Source of the DNA: Glutamicibacter mishrai
GTDB lineage: Bacteria; Actinomycetota; Actinomycetes; Actinomycetales; Micrococcaceae
Length of the DNA: 64,000 bases
Direction: 5' to 3'
Assembly: GCF_012221945.1 (NCBI RefSeq)
Contig: NZ_CP032549.1
Coordinates: 2,046,001-2,110,000 of the forward strand
A program made the position numbers and the translations under genes. Below the pieces are notes generated by a model. The model was not told the DNA's origin and ran no database searches. It saw only the letters and a program-made list of their open reading frames with translations. Positions 17,337 to 25,637 of the stretch are shown here, piece after piece. How positions within the stretch are numbered: the stretch's first letter is position 1; every line of letters begins with the position of its first letter.

Positions 17337-18053
17337 ATGAACTTCACTTCAGTAGTGCTAGCCACGAGCAACGGCAGCGCAGCAGCTTTCAGCTTTGACC
17401 GGATTGCCGAATTGGCCCCGGAAATCTGGGTGGCCATGGCGCAGACCTTCGCGATGCTGCTGGTGGCCATCCCCATCGCCATCCTCCTGGGAACCCCGCT
17501 GGGCATTTGGCTCTATTCAATGTCTCCCAATGGGCTGCGTCCGCGTCCAAAGCTGCACCGGGTAGTTGACGGCTTGGTAAATACCATCCGTTCCTTCCCG
17601 TTCTTGATCCTGCTGATTGCCATCATTCCGTTCACCCGATTCGTCGTGGGAACCACCATCGGCACCGCGGCGGTCATCGTGCCGCTGACCATCAACGCGA
17701 TCCCGTACTTCGCCCGCTTCGTGGAACAGAACATCAGCCAGCTGGGCAACGGAGTTGTTGAAGCCGCCCAGGCCATGGGCGCTACCCGCGGACAGATCAT
17801 CCGCGAGGTGCTGCTGGTCGAAGCCAAGCCGGCATTGCTCTCATCCATCACCATCATGACCGTCAGCTTCATTTCCTACTCGGCCATGGCCGGACTGGTC
17901 GGTGGCGGCGGAATCGGCGACTTCGCCATCCGCTATGGCTACTACCGCTACGAAACCGGAGTCATGCTGCTGGCCATCGTTCTGATGATCCTGCTGGTCC
18001 ATGCAGTCCAATTCTTCGGAACCCGGCTCTCGCGCGCCGCTGACAAGCGCTAA
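17337..18053 (+). CDS. metI: MetI-type methionine ABC transporter permease
   Basis: Membrane component of the importer, 238 residues with about five to six helices. The BPD-transport EAA loop reads EAAQAMGATRGQIIREVLL, the coupling site for MetN. RSFPFLILL and SYSAMAGLVGGGGIGDFA are typical of the MetI family. The gene starts 16 bp after metN and is 43 bp from metQ, so the three form one transcription unit under the SAM riboswitch. Confidence 0.93.
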   Translation: MNFTSVVLATSNGSAAAFSFDRIAELAPEIWVAMAQTFAMLLVAIPIAILLGTPLGIWLYSMSPNGLRPRPKLHRVVDGLVNTIRSFPFLILLIAIIPFTRFVVGTTIGTAAVIVPLTINAIPYFARFVEQNISQLGNGVVEAAQAMGATRGQIIREVLLVEAKPALLSSITIMTVSFISYSAMAGLVGGGGIGDFAIRYGYYRYETGVMLLAIVLMILLVHAVQFFGTRLSRAADKR

Positions 18054-18096
18054 TCCCTGAACCTACTCAACTCGCAATTCATCAAAGGACAACATC

Positions 18097-18969
18097 ATGG
18101 CACTATCGCGCCGCAACTTCTTGACCTTCACCGCAGGCTCCGCCGCGGTCCTCGCCTTGACCTCATGCGGCCTGATGGGCGGCCAGGCAGCCGGCTCGGG
18201 CGACAAGACCATCAAGGTCATCGTCACCGAATCGGCACCTTCCCAGGAACCAACCAAGATCGCCCAGAAGCTCCTGGCTGAGAAGGGCTGGACCCTCGAA
18301 GCCACCTATGTCACCGATATCGTGCAGCCGAACCACGTGGTCTCCAACGGCGAATACGACGCCAACTTCTTCCAGCACGGCGCCTACCTTGAGCAGTTCA
18401 AGAAGGACCAGAACGTCGATGTGGAGCCGGCCTTCTACATGTACAGCTCGCCGGCCGGCGTGTACTCCAAGAAGTACGACGACATCAAGGACCTGCCTAA
18501 TGGCGCGACCATCGCGCTCCCGGTGGACACGGCCAACAACGGCCGCGCATTGGCTTTGCTGGACAAGGCCGGGCTGCTGAAGGTCACCGAAGGCAAGAGC
18601 GTCATCCACCTGTCGCAGAATGACATCCTGGAGAACCCGAAGAACTTCAAGTTCGTCGAGGTGGATCAGCAGTCGCTGTCCAAGACCCTCCCGGACGTGG
18701 ATGCAGGATTCCTCTTCGCCCGACTTGGCGCGGAAATCGGCCTCACCCCGCAAGATGCTCTGCTCTTCGAGGAGGAAGAAGAAGCGCTTCCGTACATCAA
18801 CATCATCGGCGCCAAGCCAGGCTTCACGGACACCGAAAAGGGCAAGGCCCTGGAAGAGGCCTACCACTCCGACGAGGTGCGCGACTGGTACGCAAACTAC
18901 CTCGACGGCGCTCTGGGCACCCCATGGGATCGTGATCTGGAAGCAGACTTCGCCACCTGGAACAAGTAG
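18097..18969 (+). CDS. metQ: MetQ/NlpA-family substrate-binding lipoprotein
   Basis: Extracytoplasmic binding protein of the importer, 290 residues. The N-terminus combines a twin-arginine-like SRRNFLTF with the lipobox LTSC, giving a membrane-anchored lipoprotein with Cys24. The mature part matches the NlpA family: QPNHVVSNGEYDANFFQH near residue 75, FYMYSSPAGVYSKKYDDI, and IALPVDTANNGRALALL. AAAGGAC precedes the ATG. Methionine is the default ligand; the linked monooxygenases make oxidised or alkylated sulfur compounds a reasonable alternative. Confidence 0.92.
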   Translation: MALSRRNFLTFTAGSAAVLALTSCGLMGGQAAGSGDKTIKVIVTESAPSQEPTKIAQKLLAEKGWTLEATYVTDIVQPNHVVSNGEYDANFFQHGAYLEQFKKDQNVDVEPAFYMYSSPAGVYSKKYDDIKDLPNGATIALPVDTANNGRALALLDKAGLLKVTEGKSVIHLSQNDILENPKNFKFVEVDQQSLSKTLPDVDAGFLFARLGAEIGLTPQDALLFEEEEEALPYINIIGAKPGFTDTEKGKALEEAYHSDEVRDWYANYLDGALGTPWDRDLEADFATWNK

Positions 18970-18974
18970 GCCCT

Positions 18975-19020
18975 CGGCCCCACGACGGTGCATCGCAGCG
19001 TCGCGGGGCCGCCGCTTTTT
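18975..19020 (+). terminator. Intrinsic terminator after metQ
   Basis: CGGCCCC and CGACG (18975-18987) pair with CGTCG and GGGGCCG (18999-19011, one mismatch), followed by CCGC and five T residues. Because the next two genes are on the same strand 42 bp later, it may be a partial terminator that lowers expression of the monooxygenase pair relative to metNIQ. Confidence 0.75.
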
Positions 19021-19061
19021 GATCTTCAACCCACATCATCGACGTTCTGCAGGGAGAACCA

Positions 19062-20279
19062 ATGACGATTATCGCCACGGCAGCCACCGAGTCCCGCTAC
19101 CAACAACTGCTGGATCGCTTCAGCCCGGTCTTCGCCAAAATCGCTGAAGGCAGCCGCGAGCGGGAACAAAACCGCATCTTGCCCTTTGAACAGGTGCAAT
19201 GGCTCAAGGATGCCGGATTCACCACCCTGCGTGTTCCGGAAAGCCACGGCGGATCACCGGTCAGCCACGAGCACTTGTTCCGTTTGCTGATCGAGCTGGC
19301 CGCTGCGGATTCCAATGTCGCGCACCTGCTGCGCAGCCATTTCTCCTTCGTCGAAACCATTTCCTTGCAGCCAGAGGACTTCCAGGACCGCTGGTTCCCC
19401 AAGGTGCTGCAGGGACAGATCTTCGGCAATGCAGCCACCGAACGGGGCGGAAATGCCCTGGGAACCACCAATACCAAGCTGGTCCAGTCGGACGGAGGCT
19501 GGGTGCTGCGCGGCGAAAAGTACTACACCACTGGCTCGATTTTCGCGGACTGGGTTGTAGTCATGGCGACCACCGAAGGAGTGGAAGGCCGCCAGTACGC
19601 CATCGTTGATCGCCATGCCGAGGGCGTGCAGATCCTTGATGACTGGGACGGCTTCGGCCAGCCGCTGACTGGAACCGGCACCGCCATCTTCAACGATGTT
19701 GCGGTGGATCCGCAGAACATCATCCAGCGCAAGGTGGCGTCCACGCTGGAACCGGCGTTCTTCCAGCTGTGCCTGCTCTCGGTGCTCGTCGGCATCGGCA
19801 AGGCCGCCCGCAATGAGGCAGCCGGCATCGTGTCCAACAGGACCCGTACCTTCAATACCGGTTCCGGGGCGTTGTTCAAGGATGACCCGCAGATCCAGGA
19901 ACTCGTCGGACGCTTGGCGGCCAACGTTTTTGCCGCGGAATCCATTGTCGTTACGGCAGCCCGGGAACTGGATGCGGCACTCGACCCGGAATTGGGCCTT
20001 GAGCCGGATGCCGCCTATCTCCGGGCGGAATTGGCGGTCCAGCAGGCCCACGTGGCAACCCCCAAGCTGATCCTGGACGCCACTAGCGAGCTCTTTGACG
20101 TCACCGGCGCCTCAGCGGTGTCCACCTCCAAATCGTTGGATCGTTTCTGGCGCAATGCACGCACGGTAGCAACCCACAATCCGGTGGCCTTCAAGGCCCG
20201 CTCGGTGGGGGACTACTTCATCAACGGCACGGTACCCACCGGGCTGAACTCCATCGGAGAAGCTAAGGCAGGCAAATAA
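19062..20279 (+). CDS. DszC/SfnC-like flavin-dependent monooxygenase, second copy
   Basis: A 405-residue protein of the acyl-CoA dehydrogenase fold, in the reduced-flavin monooxygenase subgroup. It shares with the 10270 gene the blocks LPFEQVQWL, ATERGGNALGTTNTK, GEKYYTTGSIFADW, ILDDWDGFGQPLTGTGT and FWRNARTVATHNP. It lacks the longer N-terminal extension of that copy. AGGGAG precedes the ATG. Downstream of metNIQ and two bases before the NtaA-like gene, it probably oxidises a sulfur compound delivered by that importer. An external FMN reductase is needed. The sequence cannot show whether the two paralogous pairs differ in substrate. Confidence 0.86.
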   Translation: MTIIATAATESRYQQLLDRFSPVFAKIAEGSREREQNRILPFEQVQWLKDAGFTTLRVPESHGGSPVSHEHLFRLLIELAAADSNVAHLLRSHFSFVETISLQPEDFQDRWFPKVLQGQIFGNAATERGGNALGTTNTKLVQSDGGWVLRGEKYYTTGSIFADWVVVMATTEGVEGRQYAIVDRHAEGVQILDDWDGFGQPLTGTGTAIFNDVAVDPQNIIQRKVASTLEPAFFQLCLLSVLVGIGKAARNEAAGIVSNRTRTFNTGSGALFKDDPQIQELVGRLAANVFAAESIVVTAARELDAALDPELGLEPDAAYLRAELAVQQAHVATPKLILDATSELFDVTGASAVSTSKSLDRFWRNARTVATHNPVAFKARSVGDYFINGTVPTGLNSIGEAKAGK

Positions 20280-20281
20280 TC

Positions 20282-21700
20282 ATGGCAACTTTCCAAGAAC
20301 GTCCGCGCTTGCTGCTCTCAGCATTCCTGATGAACACCTCCAGCCATATCCTTGGCGGAATGTGGCGCCATCCGGAAGCCCAGCAACACCGTTTTAATGA
20401 ACTGAACTTGTGGGTGGATCTGGCGAAGAAACTGGAGGACGCCAAATTCGATGCGTTGTTCTTCGCCGATGTGGTAGGCCTCTACGGGGACCACGAGGGC
20501 GGCTGGGCTTCCCATGTGCGCAAGGGATTGCAGGTCCCGAGCCACGACCCGCTGGTACTGCTCTCGGCGCTTGCTGCCGGAACCAAGGACATCGGTTTGG
20601 CAATGACCAGCTCGGTGATCCAGAGCCACCCATTCCAGTTCGCGCGGCAGATTTCCACCTTGGACCATCTGTCCCAGGGACGTGTCGCGTGGAATATCGT
20701 GACCAGCGTGCTGGAAAACGCCCACCGCAATTTTGGCGGCAAGGATCTGGTCGCCCACGATGACCGTTACGGCTGGGCCGAAGAATATGTCGAGGCCGCC
20801 TACAAGTTGTGGGAAGGTTCGTGGGAAGACGATGCGCTGCTGGCCGATAAGGAAGCCGGCCTGTACGCGGACCCGAGCAAGGTCAACAAGATCAACCACC
20901 GTGGCGACTTCTATTCGATCGACGGCCCGCATCTGGCCCTGCCCAGCGCCCAGCGCACGCCGTTCCTTTTCCAAGCCGGTTCCTCGGCCCGTGGTTCCCA
21001 GTTCGCGGCAACGCATGCCGAAGCGACTTTCCTCTTTGCCCCGCACGCGCAGTATGTGGCCAAGAAGAATGCGCAGCTGATCGAGAATCTGGCGGCTGCT
21101 GGTCGCAAGCGTGAAGATATCAAGGTGTTCGCCGGCTTGTCCTTTGTGGTGGGTTCCACCGAGGCAGAAGCCAAGGCGTTGGAAGCCGAATACGATGAGT
21201 ACCTGGATCTGGATGCGATTGTCGCGCATATCGGTGGCGGGCTCGGGGTGGATCTTGGCGGACTGGATCTGGATACCCCGCTGGGAGACATCCAGACCCA
21301 GGGAGCCCAAGGAGTGCTGGAAGCGGTCAAGGCCTCGGTGCCTGGCGGCAATCCGACCTTGAAGGATCTGGCCCACTACCGTGCGAAGGCCCAGCAGATT
21401 GTCGGCACTCCGGAGAGCATCGTAGATGAGCTGGAGCGCTGGCAAGATGCCGGGATTGATGGCCTGAACATCATGAACCACGTGCTTCCGGGGTCCTACG
21501 ACAACTTCATTGAAGGCGTCCTGCCTGAGCTGCGTCGCCGCGGGCTGGCGCAGAGTGAATATGATCAGGGAAGCCTGCGGCAGAAGGTCTTCGGCCGTGG
21601 CGATTACCTTCCCGAGAACCATCCTGCGGCTAAGTTCCGTGGTGCTTTTTCGGAGCTGAGCGCGGCCAACACCGAGGCGGCAGCCCAGCTGCAGCGCTAA
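20282..21700 (+). CDS. NtaA/SnaA/DszA-family FMN-dependent monooxygenase, second copy
   Basis: A 472-residue luciferase-fold monooxygenase. Landmarks are AKFDALFFADVVGLY, LDHLSQGRVAWNIVTSV, HDDRYGWAEEYVEAAYKLWEG (split here only as a description of the central block), LFQAGSSARGSQFAATHAEA and IDGLNIMNHVLPG. It begins two bases after the DszC-like gene, so both are co-translated. Relative to the copy at 11662 it keeps all flavin-binding blocks but differs in the substrate-lining segments after residue 40. That would allow a different organosulfur substrate. The unit ends at a strong terminator. Confidence 0.88.
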   Translation: MATFQERPRLLLSAFLMNTSSHILGGMWRHPEAQQHRFNELNLWVDLAKKLEDAKFDALFFADVVGLYGDHEGGWASHVRKGLQVPSHDPLVLLSALAAGTKDIGLAMTSSVIQSHPFQFARQISTLDHLSQGRVAWNIVTSVLENAHRNFGGKDLVAHDDRYGWAEEYVEAAYKLWEGSWEDDALLADKEAGLYADPSKVNKINHRGDFYSIDGPHLALPSAQRTPFLFQAGSSARGSQFAATHAEATFLFAPHAQYVAKKNAQLIENLAAAGRKREDIKVFAGLSFVVGSTEAEAKALEAEYDEYLDLDAIVAHIGGGLGVDLGGLDLDTPLGDIQTQGAQGVLEAVKASVPGGNPTLKDLAHYRAKAQQIVGTPESIVDELERWQDAGIDGLNIMNHVLPGSYDNFIEGVLPELRRRGLAQSEYDQGSLRQKVFGRGDYLPENHPAAKFRGAFSELSAANTEAAAQLQR

Positions 21701-21710
21701 GGAAATGATT

Positions 21711-21755
21711 CTGGCAGGGACGGCGGAGATCAAAACTCTCCTCCGTCCCTGCCAG
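21711..21755 (+). terminator. Terminator of the metNIQ-monooxygenase unit
   Basis: A 17-bp stem with one mismatch (21711-21728 with 21738-21755) around an A-rich loop lies ten bases after the stop codon. Confidence 0.8.
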
Positions 21756-21804
21756 GTTTAAACCGTGGCGACATCTGCAGCTTTTACCGAGTAAGGTGTC
21801 GAAC

Positions 21805-22221
21805 ATGAAGAACAGCCATGTCAATGATCCGCAGGCGATCCGCCGGCTTCTGAGCACACCGGGGCGGTGGGCCGTCGTTGGCCTGACCAACAATCCTTCG
21901 CGTGTGGCCCCGTCCATTGCGCGGTTCCTGCGTGACGAGTTATCCATGCAGATCATCCCTGTGTCATTGGATGCCCAGAACGTGATGGGGGAGCAAGGGT
22001 ATGCGCGTTTAGCTGATATCCCCGGTCCCATTGACGTGGTTGACTGTTTTGTGAATTCATCGAAGGTTGGCGGCATCGTCGATCAAGCCATCAACGTCGG
22101 GGCGAAAGCCGTTTGGATGCAGTTGGGCGTGATCGATCATGAGGCGGCCCAGCGTGCCAAGGATGCTGGGCTGGACGTCGTGATGAATACCTGTCCGAAA
22201 ATTGAATACCCATTTCGGTAG
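21805..22221 (+). CDS. CoA-binding domain protein (YccU-like)
   Basis: A 138-residue single CoA_binding Rossmann domain. WAVVGLTNNPSRVAPSIARF at residues 27-46 is the nucleotide-binding segment, and AVWMQLGVIDHEAAQRAKDA is the typical second motif. The biological role of stand-alone members is not established. I prefer ATG 21805, which has AAGGTG at a six-base distance, over GTG 21796. A YjbR-type gene follows after 11 bp. Confidence 0.85.
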   Translation: MKNSHVNDPQAIRRLLSTPGRWAVVGLTNNPSRVAPSIARFLRDELSMQIIPVSLDAQNVMGEQGYARLADIPGPIDVVDCFVNSSKVGGIVDQAINVGAKAVWMQLGVIDHEAAQRAKDAGLDVVMNTCPKIEYPFR

Positions 22222-22232
22222 CCGAGGTGAGC

Positions 22233-22652
22233 ATGAATAATAAAGGGAGCCAAGAAGCCCTGGAACAGCAGTGGACGCAGTTGTGCCTGAGCATGCCCCG
22301 CGCCTTTGCCGATTATCCGTTCGGACCTGAAAGCACGGTTTTCAAGGTCTCAGGCAGGGACAAGGCCAAGGCCAAGATGTTTGGCCTATTAATGAATGTG
22401 CGCGGCGACCTGGTGCTCAACCTTAAATGCGAGCCTGCCCTTGCTGACCAGCAGCGCAGCGAGCATCCGGAAATCACCCCTGGCTATCACATGAACAAGA
22501 AGCACTGGAATTCCATTCGAGCAGGGTTGGACCCGGAATTGCTGCTGGAACTGATTGAAGATTCTTATGATCTTGTGGTCGACGGCATGCCACGACGGGA
22601 TAAAGAATACGTCCGATTGCAAGACACCATTAGCCAATCAGCCCTAGACTAG
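22233..22652 (+). CDS. MmcQ/YjbR-family DNA-binding-fold protein
   Basis: A 139-residue protein of the YjbR/MmcQ family, recognised by FPFGPExxVFKV-like YPFGPESTVFKVSG at residues 28-41, then KMFGLL, NLKCEPALA and PGYHMNKKHWNSI. The family has a CyaY-like fold and an unproven role, often guessed to be DNA binding. GAGGTGAG precedes ATG 22233; a GTG at 22227 is an alternative. It lies between the CoA-binding gene and the monooxygenase-like gene at short spacing. Confidence 0.85.
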   Translation: MNNKGSQEALEQQWTQLCLSMPRAFADYPFGPESTVFKVSGRDKAKAKMFGLLMNVRGDLVLNLKCEPALADQQRSEHPEITPGYHMNKKHWNSIRAGLDPELLLELIEDSYDLVVDGMPRRDKEYVRLQDTISQSALD

Positions 22653-22656
22653 AACC

Positions 22657-22980
22657 ATGTACTTCATCGTTGTTAAATATCAGGTAAAGCCAGAAAACAC
22701 CGAGAACTTCATGGATCACGTTGCAGAGTTCACCCAGGCCACACGCGCCGAAGACGGTAACCTCTGGTTCGACTGGTCCGTGAGCGTGGAGGACCCCAAC
22801 GAGTTCGTACTTGTTGAAGCCTTCCGTGATGACGAGGCAGCTTCTGCCCACGTCAACTCCGCACACTTCGCAGCAGGCATCGAATCCATGCGTCCGCTGC
22901 TGGTCTCCACTCCGAAGATCGTTTCGCGCAAGGTCGAAGGCGAAGGCTGGGACAGCATGGGCGAATTGGTCATCGACTAG
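22657..22980 (+). CDS. Antibiotic-biosynthesis-monooxygenase-fold (ABM) protein
   Basis: A 107-residue ferredoxin-like ABM-domain protein. It has the pattern VKYQVKPENTENFMDHVAEF, then NLWFDWSVSVEDPNEFVLVE, then SAHVNSAHFAAGI. Such proteins act as quinol monooxygenases (YgiN type) or haem/aromatic-handling dimers. The last strand and tail are longer than in YgiN. Four bases separate it from the YjbR-type gene, so these genes are probably co-transcribed. Confidence 0.85.
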   Translation: MYFIVVKYQVKPENTENFMDHVAEFTQATRAEDGNLWFDWSVSVEDPNEFVLVEAFRDDEAASAHVNSAHFAAGIESMRPLLVSTPKIVSRKVEGEGWDSMGELVID

Positions 22981-22993
22981 TTTCCACTACGAA

Positions 22994-23033
22994 CAAGGGT
23001 CATCACCACGATATTTCGTGGTGATGACCCTTG
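22994..23033. terminator. Bidirectional terminator between ABM gene and 5'-nucleotidase
   Basis: A perfect 18-bp stem (22994-23011 with 23016-23033) with loop TATT is followed by CTTTATG on the plus strand. It separates convergent genes. Confidence 0.87.
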
Positions 23034-23051
23034 CTTTATGCCCTGTTGTTC

Positions 23052-25112
23052 TTAGCGGCCGGCCTTGTTGCCGAAGCGGCGAATCAGGAGCAAGACGATG
23101 CCCGCCAGGACAATGACGCCTGCGGCAATGCCGATCCAGCTGGCGCTGAAACCGGTGTCTGCCAGGTCTTCGTTATCCTGCTGGTTTGAATCATCCGAGG
23201 AATCTTCGGTTGGCTCCGCTGGGGAGTCTGAAGACTGGGTAGGCTCTGCCGAGTTGCTCTCATCTGAGCTTGGCGACGAGCTTGGGTCTTCGCTGGTCGA
23301 CTCGGAAGGCGAAGCAGTTGGCGATTCGTCCGGGTTTTCGCTTGGCGATTCAGTTGGAGTTTCACTTGGCGATTCCGACGGTGCTTCAGGATCGATAGCT
23401 GCTGCGCGACCCAGCGGTGCTGGCTCGACCACATCATGGGCCTTGAAGTAGTTCACCGTGGCGTCCAGATCGATCTGGCCTGAATCTGCGTGGTTGGCGC
23501 CTTCAGCGAAGGCGGTGAAGTTATCGCCACCGGTAGCCAAGAAAGCATTGGCGGCGACGCGGAAGGTTGCCGACTCGTCCAATGGTTCACCATTGAAGGT
23601 GATCTCCTGGATGTGTTCACCCGCTGCCGCGTCTTCGACGTAGGTGTAGGACAGGCCATCCGAGATGCCCAGGTGCAGCTTGTTGCGCTCGGAGCCCTCC
23701 GGCTGCCACTGCTGTTCCAGTGCCTCGCGGATCTGCGCTCCGGTGAGGTCGAAGGTGATCAAGGTGTTGGCAAATGGCTGGACCTCAGCCGCCGCCTTGT
23801 AGGTCACCGTGCCGTCTTCGCCATAGAGCAGGTCCGAGCGAAGGCCGCCAGGATTCATGAAGGCAATCTGGGCTGGCTCACCGGCAAAATCCTCATTGGA
23901 CGTAGCCCACAGGTGGATATCGGCTACCGTGTTGCCAAGCGTTGATTCGACACCGCGGTCCGAACCGGGAACGTCTCCGCCGCGCAGGATATCTTCGGAG
24001 ATCTTGCCGACCTCAACGCTGCCGACAACTTCAGCTTCTGATTCGGCCTCTTCGACAATCTTTGCAACGGTTGGGTTGGCTTCGTAGTTGGCGGTCCATT
24101 CGCCGTCGGCCGATTCGGTGGCCAGCGGCAAGCGGGTGCTGGAAGCGTTCAGGACCTCACCGGTGGTTGGGTCGACATTGAGGCTGACCTTGCCCAGGGT
24201 CGTTCCATACTGGTGCGACTGGATGACCGGGCGCTCGCCGTCAGGGCCGGCGATGGAGCAGTCGTAGGAAGAGTGGGTGTGGCCCGAGAAGATCGCGTCG
24301 ATATCGCCGCTGGCCTTGCGGACCAGATCCCCATAGGAAGTGGTTTCGCTGGCGATGGCAGAGCAGTCGGTGCTGGCCGAGCCATTGTGGGTCAGCAAGA
24401 CGATCACGTCTGCCTCTCCATTGGCGTCGTCGCCGTCGCTAAGTTCCTTGGCAACGCGGTTAGCTGCTTCGACTTCGCTGCCGAAGTCCAGCCCGGAGAT
24501 GCCGCTGGGGGAGACCAGCGATGGGACATCTTCGGTGACGGTGCCGATGAAGCCGACGGACAGGCCGCCGACTTCACGGATTGCGTACTCTTTGAGTGCT
24601 GGAGTCTTGGTGCCGGCCTTGTAGACGTTGGCGCCCAGTGCGTAGTCCTCGCCGGGCTGGCCGGTGGCTGCCGCAAAGCGGTCGGTGACGCGCGAGGTCA
24701 GGTCTTCGAAGCCCTTGTCGAACTCGTGGTTGCCCACGACGGAAACATCTAGTCCGGCGGCGCCGAGCGCATCGATTGTCGGAGCGTCCTCCTGGGACGC
24801 GGAAGCGAAGGTCGAGGCCCCGATATTGTCGCCAGCAGAGAGGAATAGCGTGTTTTCGTTTTCTGCACGCAACTGGTCAACGGCCCCTGCGAGGACTGCT
24901 GCGCCGGCGGAATCCCTGTCGGCGGCAATCCTGCCGTGGAAGTCGTTGATGCCAACCAGATCCAGGGTCACCGGATCTGCTGCTGCAGGGGAGGCGCTGT
25001 TGGTTGATTCCTCGGTGGGCGTTGCCTGGGCCATGGCGGTTCCGGTGGCTACCAGCGAGAGGGTAGCCAGGGAGGCGAGACTGAGTTTTCTCATCTGCCT
25101 GAATGCAGACAT
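23052..25112 (-). CDS. Surface-anchored 5'-nucleotidase/UDP-sugar hydrolase (UshA-like) with LAxTG sorting signal
   Basis: Extracellular metallophosphatase releasing phosphate and nucleosides from nucleotides. From ATG 25112 (AGGAG seven bases upstream) it has 686 residues. A signal peptide runs to about residue 28. The calcineurin-like domain shows GINDFHGRIAADRDSAG, GNHEFDKG and GHTHSSYDC. The 5_nucleotid_C domain follows with GGLRSDLLYGEDG. After this comes a linker of about 75 residues rich in Ser, Glu, Pro and Asp. The end is a sorting signal, LADTG, a hydrophobic helix and a basic tail (RRFGNKAGR). LAxTG is the motif used by class E sortases of high-G+C actinobacteria. Confidence 0.93.
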   Translation of the reverse strand: MSAFRQMRKLSLASLATLSLVATGTAMAQATPTEESTNSASPAAADPVTLDLVGINDFHGRIAADRDSAGAAVLAGAVDQLRAENENTLFLSAGDNIGASTFASASQEDAPTIDALGAAGLDVSVVGNHEFDKGFEDLTSRVTDRFAAATGQPGEDYALGANVYKAGTKTPALKEYAIREVGGLSVGFIGTVTEDVPSLVSPSGISGLDFGSEVEAANRVAKELSDGDDANGEADVIVLLTHNGSASTDCSAIASETTSYGDLVRKASGDIDAIFSGHTHSSYDCSIAGPDGERPVIQSHQYGTTLGKVSLNVDPTTGEVLNASSTRLPLATESADGEWTANYEANPTVAKIVEEAESEAEVVGSVEVGKISEDILRGGDVPGSDRGVESTLGNTVADIHLWATSNEDFAGEPAQIAFMNPGGLRSDLLYGEDGTVTYKAAAEVQPFANTLITFDLTGAQIREALEQQWQPEGSERNKLHLGISDGLSYTYVEDAAAGEHIQEITFNGEPLDESATFRVAANAFLATGGDNFTAFAEGANHADSGQIDLDATVNYFKAHDVVEPAPLGRAAAIDPEAPSESPSETPTESPSENPDESPTASPSESTSEDPSSSPSSDESNSAEPTQSSDSPAEPTEDSSDDSNQQDNEDLADTGFSASWIGIAAGVIVLAGIVLLLIRRFGNKAGR

Positions 25113-25230
25113 GGATACTCCTAAAAGTGACGAGTGTGACAAGACTTATGTCTATCGCATCTAGGTGAACCTGTCGATGCCTGCGGGTTAAATTGCTGTT
25201 TCAGGGCAACGAGAACTAGCGGTTAAATAG

Positions 25231-25271
25231 TCGAAGCAACGCATCAGCCTGTAGTTGATGCGTTGCTTCGA
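25231..25271 (-). terminator. Terminator of the small membrane protein gene
   Basis: A perfect 16-bp stem (25231-25246 with 25256-25271) with a nine-base loop is followed on the minus strand by CTATTTAACC. It lies 16 bases after the stop of the small gene, supporting that gene as a real transcript. Confidence 0.7.
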
Positions 25272-25286
25272 AAAATCGCCAGGAGG

Positions 25287-25499
25287 CTAGAGCTGTCGGT
25301 TCTTGCGTGTTTTGGCGGCGGTGACCGATGAGGCGCCAACGATGGCTCCGAGCATGAGCATGGCTGCGGCAATGAAGAAAATCGTGGACAGCACCCAGCA
25401 GGCCATGGCGGTATCCCGATGAGCTGTGTTCAGGGCAAACCCGAAGAGGCACACGCTGGTAAGCAACAGGAGAGCTCCCGACAACCGTGTCTTCATCAT
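25287..25499 (-). CDS. Small two-helix membrane protein, unknown function
   Basis: A 70-residue protein with two hydrophobic segments (about residues 5-23 and 33-57), separated by ALNTAHRDTAMA and ending in a basic tail. I recognise no family. AAAGG lies upstream of the ATG at 25499, and a strong terminator follows the stop, which makes it more likely to be real than most short frames. ATG 25496 is equally possible. It is transcribed alone, between the nucleotidase promoter and the HNH gene. Confidence 0.6.
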   Translation of the reverse strand: MMKTRLSGALLLLTSVCLFGFALNTAHRDTAMACWVLSTIFFIAAAMLMLGAIVGASSVTAAKTRKNRQL

Positions 25500-25637
25500 G
25501 TGGCCTTTGCAGCTGAGAATTTTGCCAACAGTCACTGAACATAATGGCTATTGGCTTGACTAATATCCATAGTGCCACAAATCCATCAATTTGACGATAG
25601 GCCTTAAGGGGGATCTTTTGCTGCGACTTTAGGCTGG

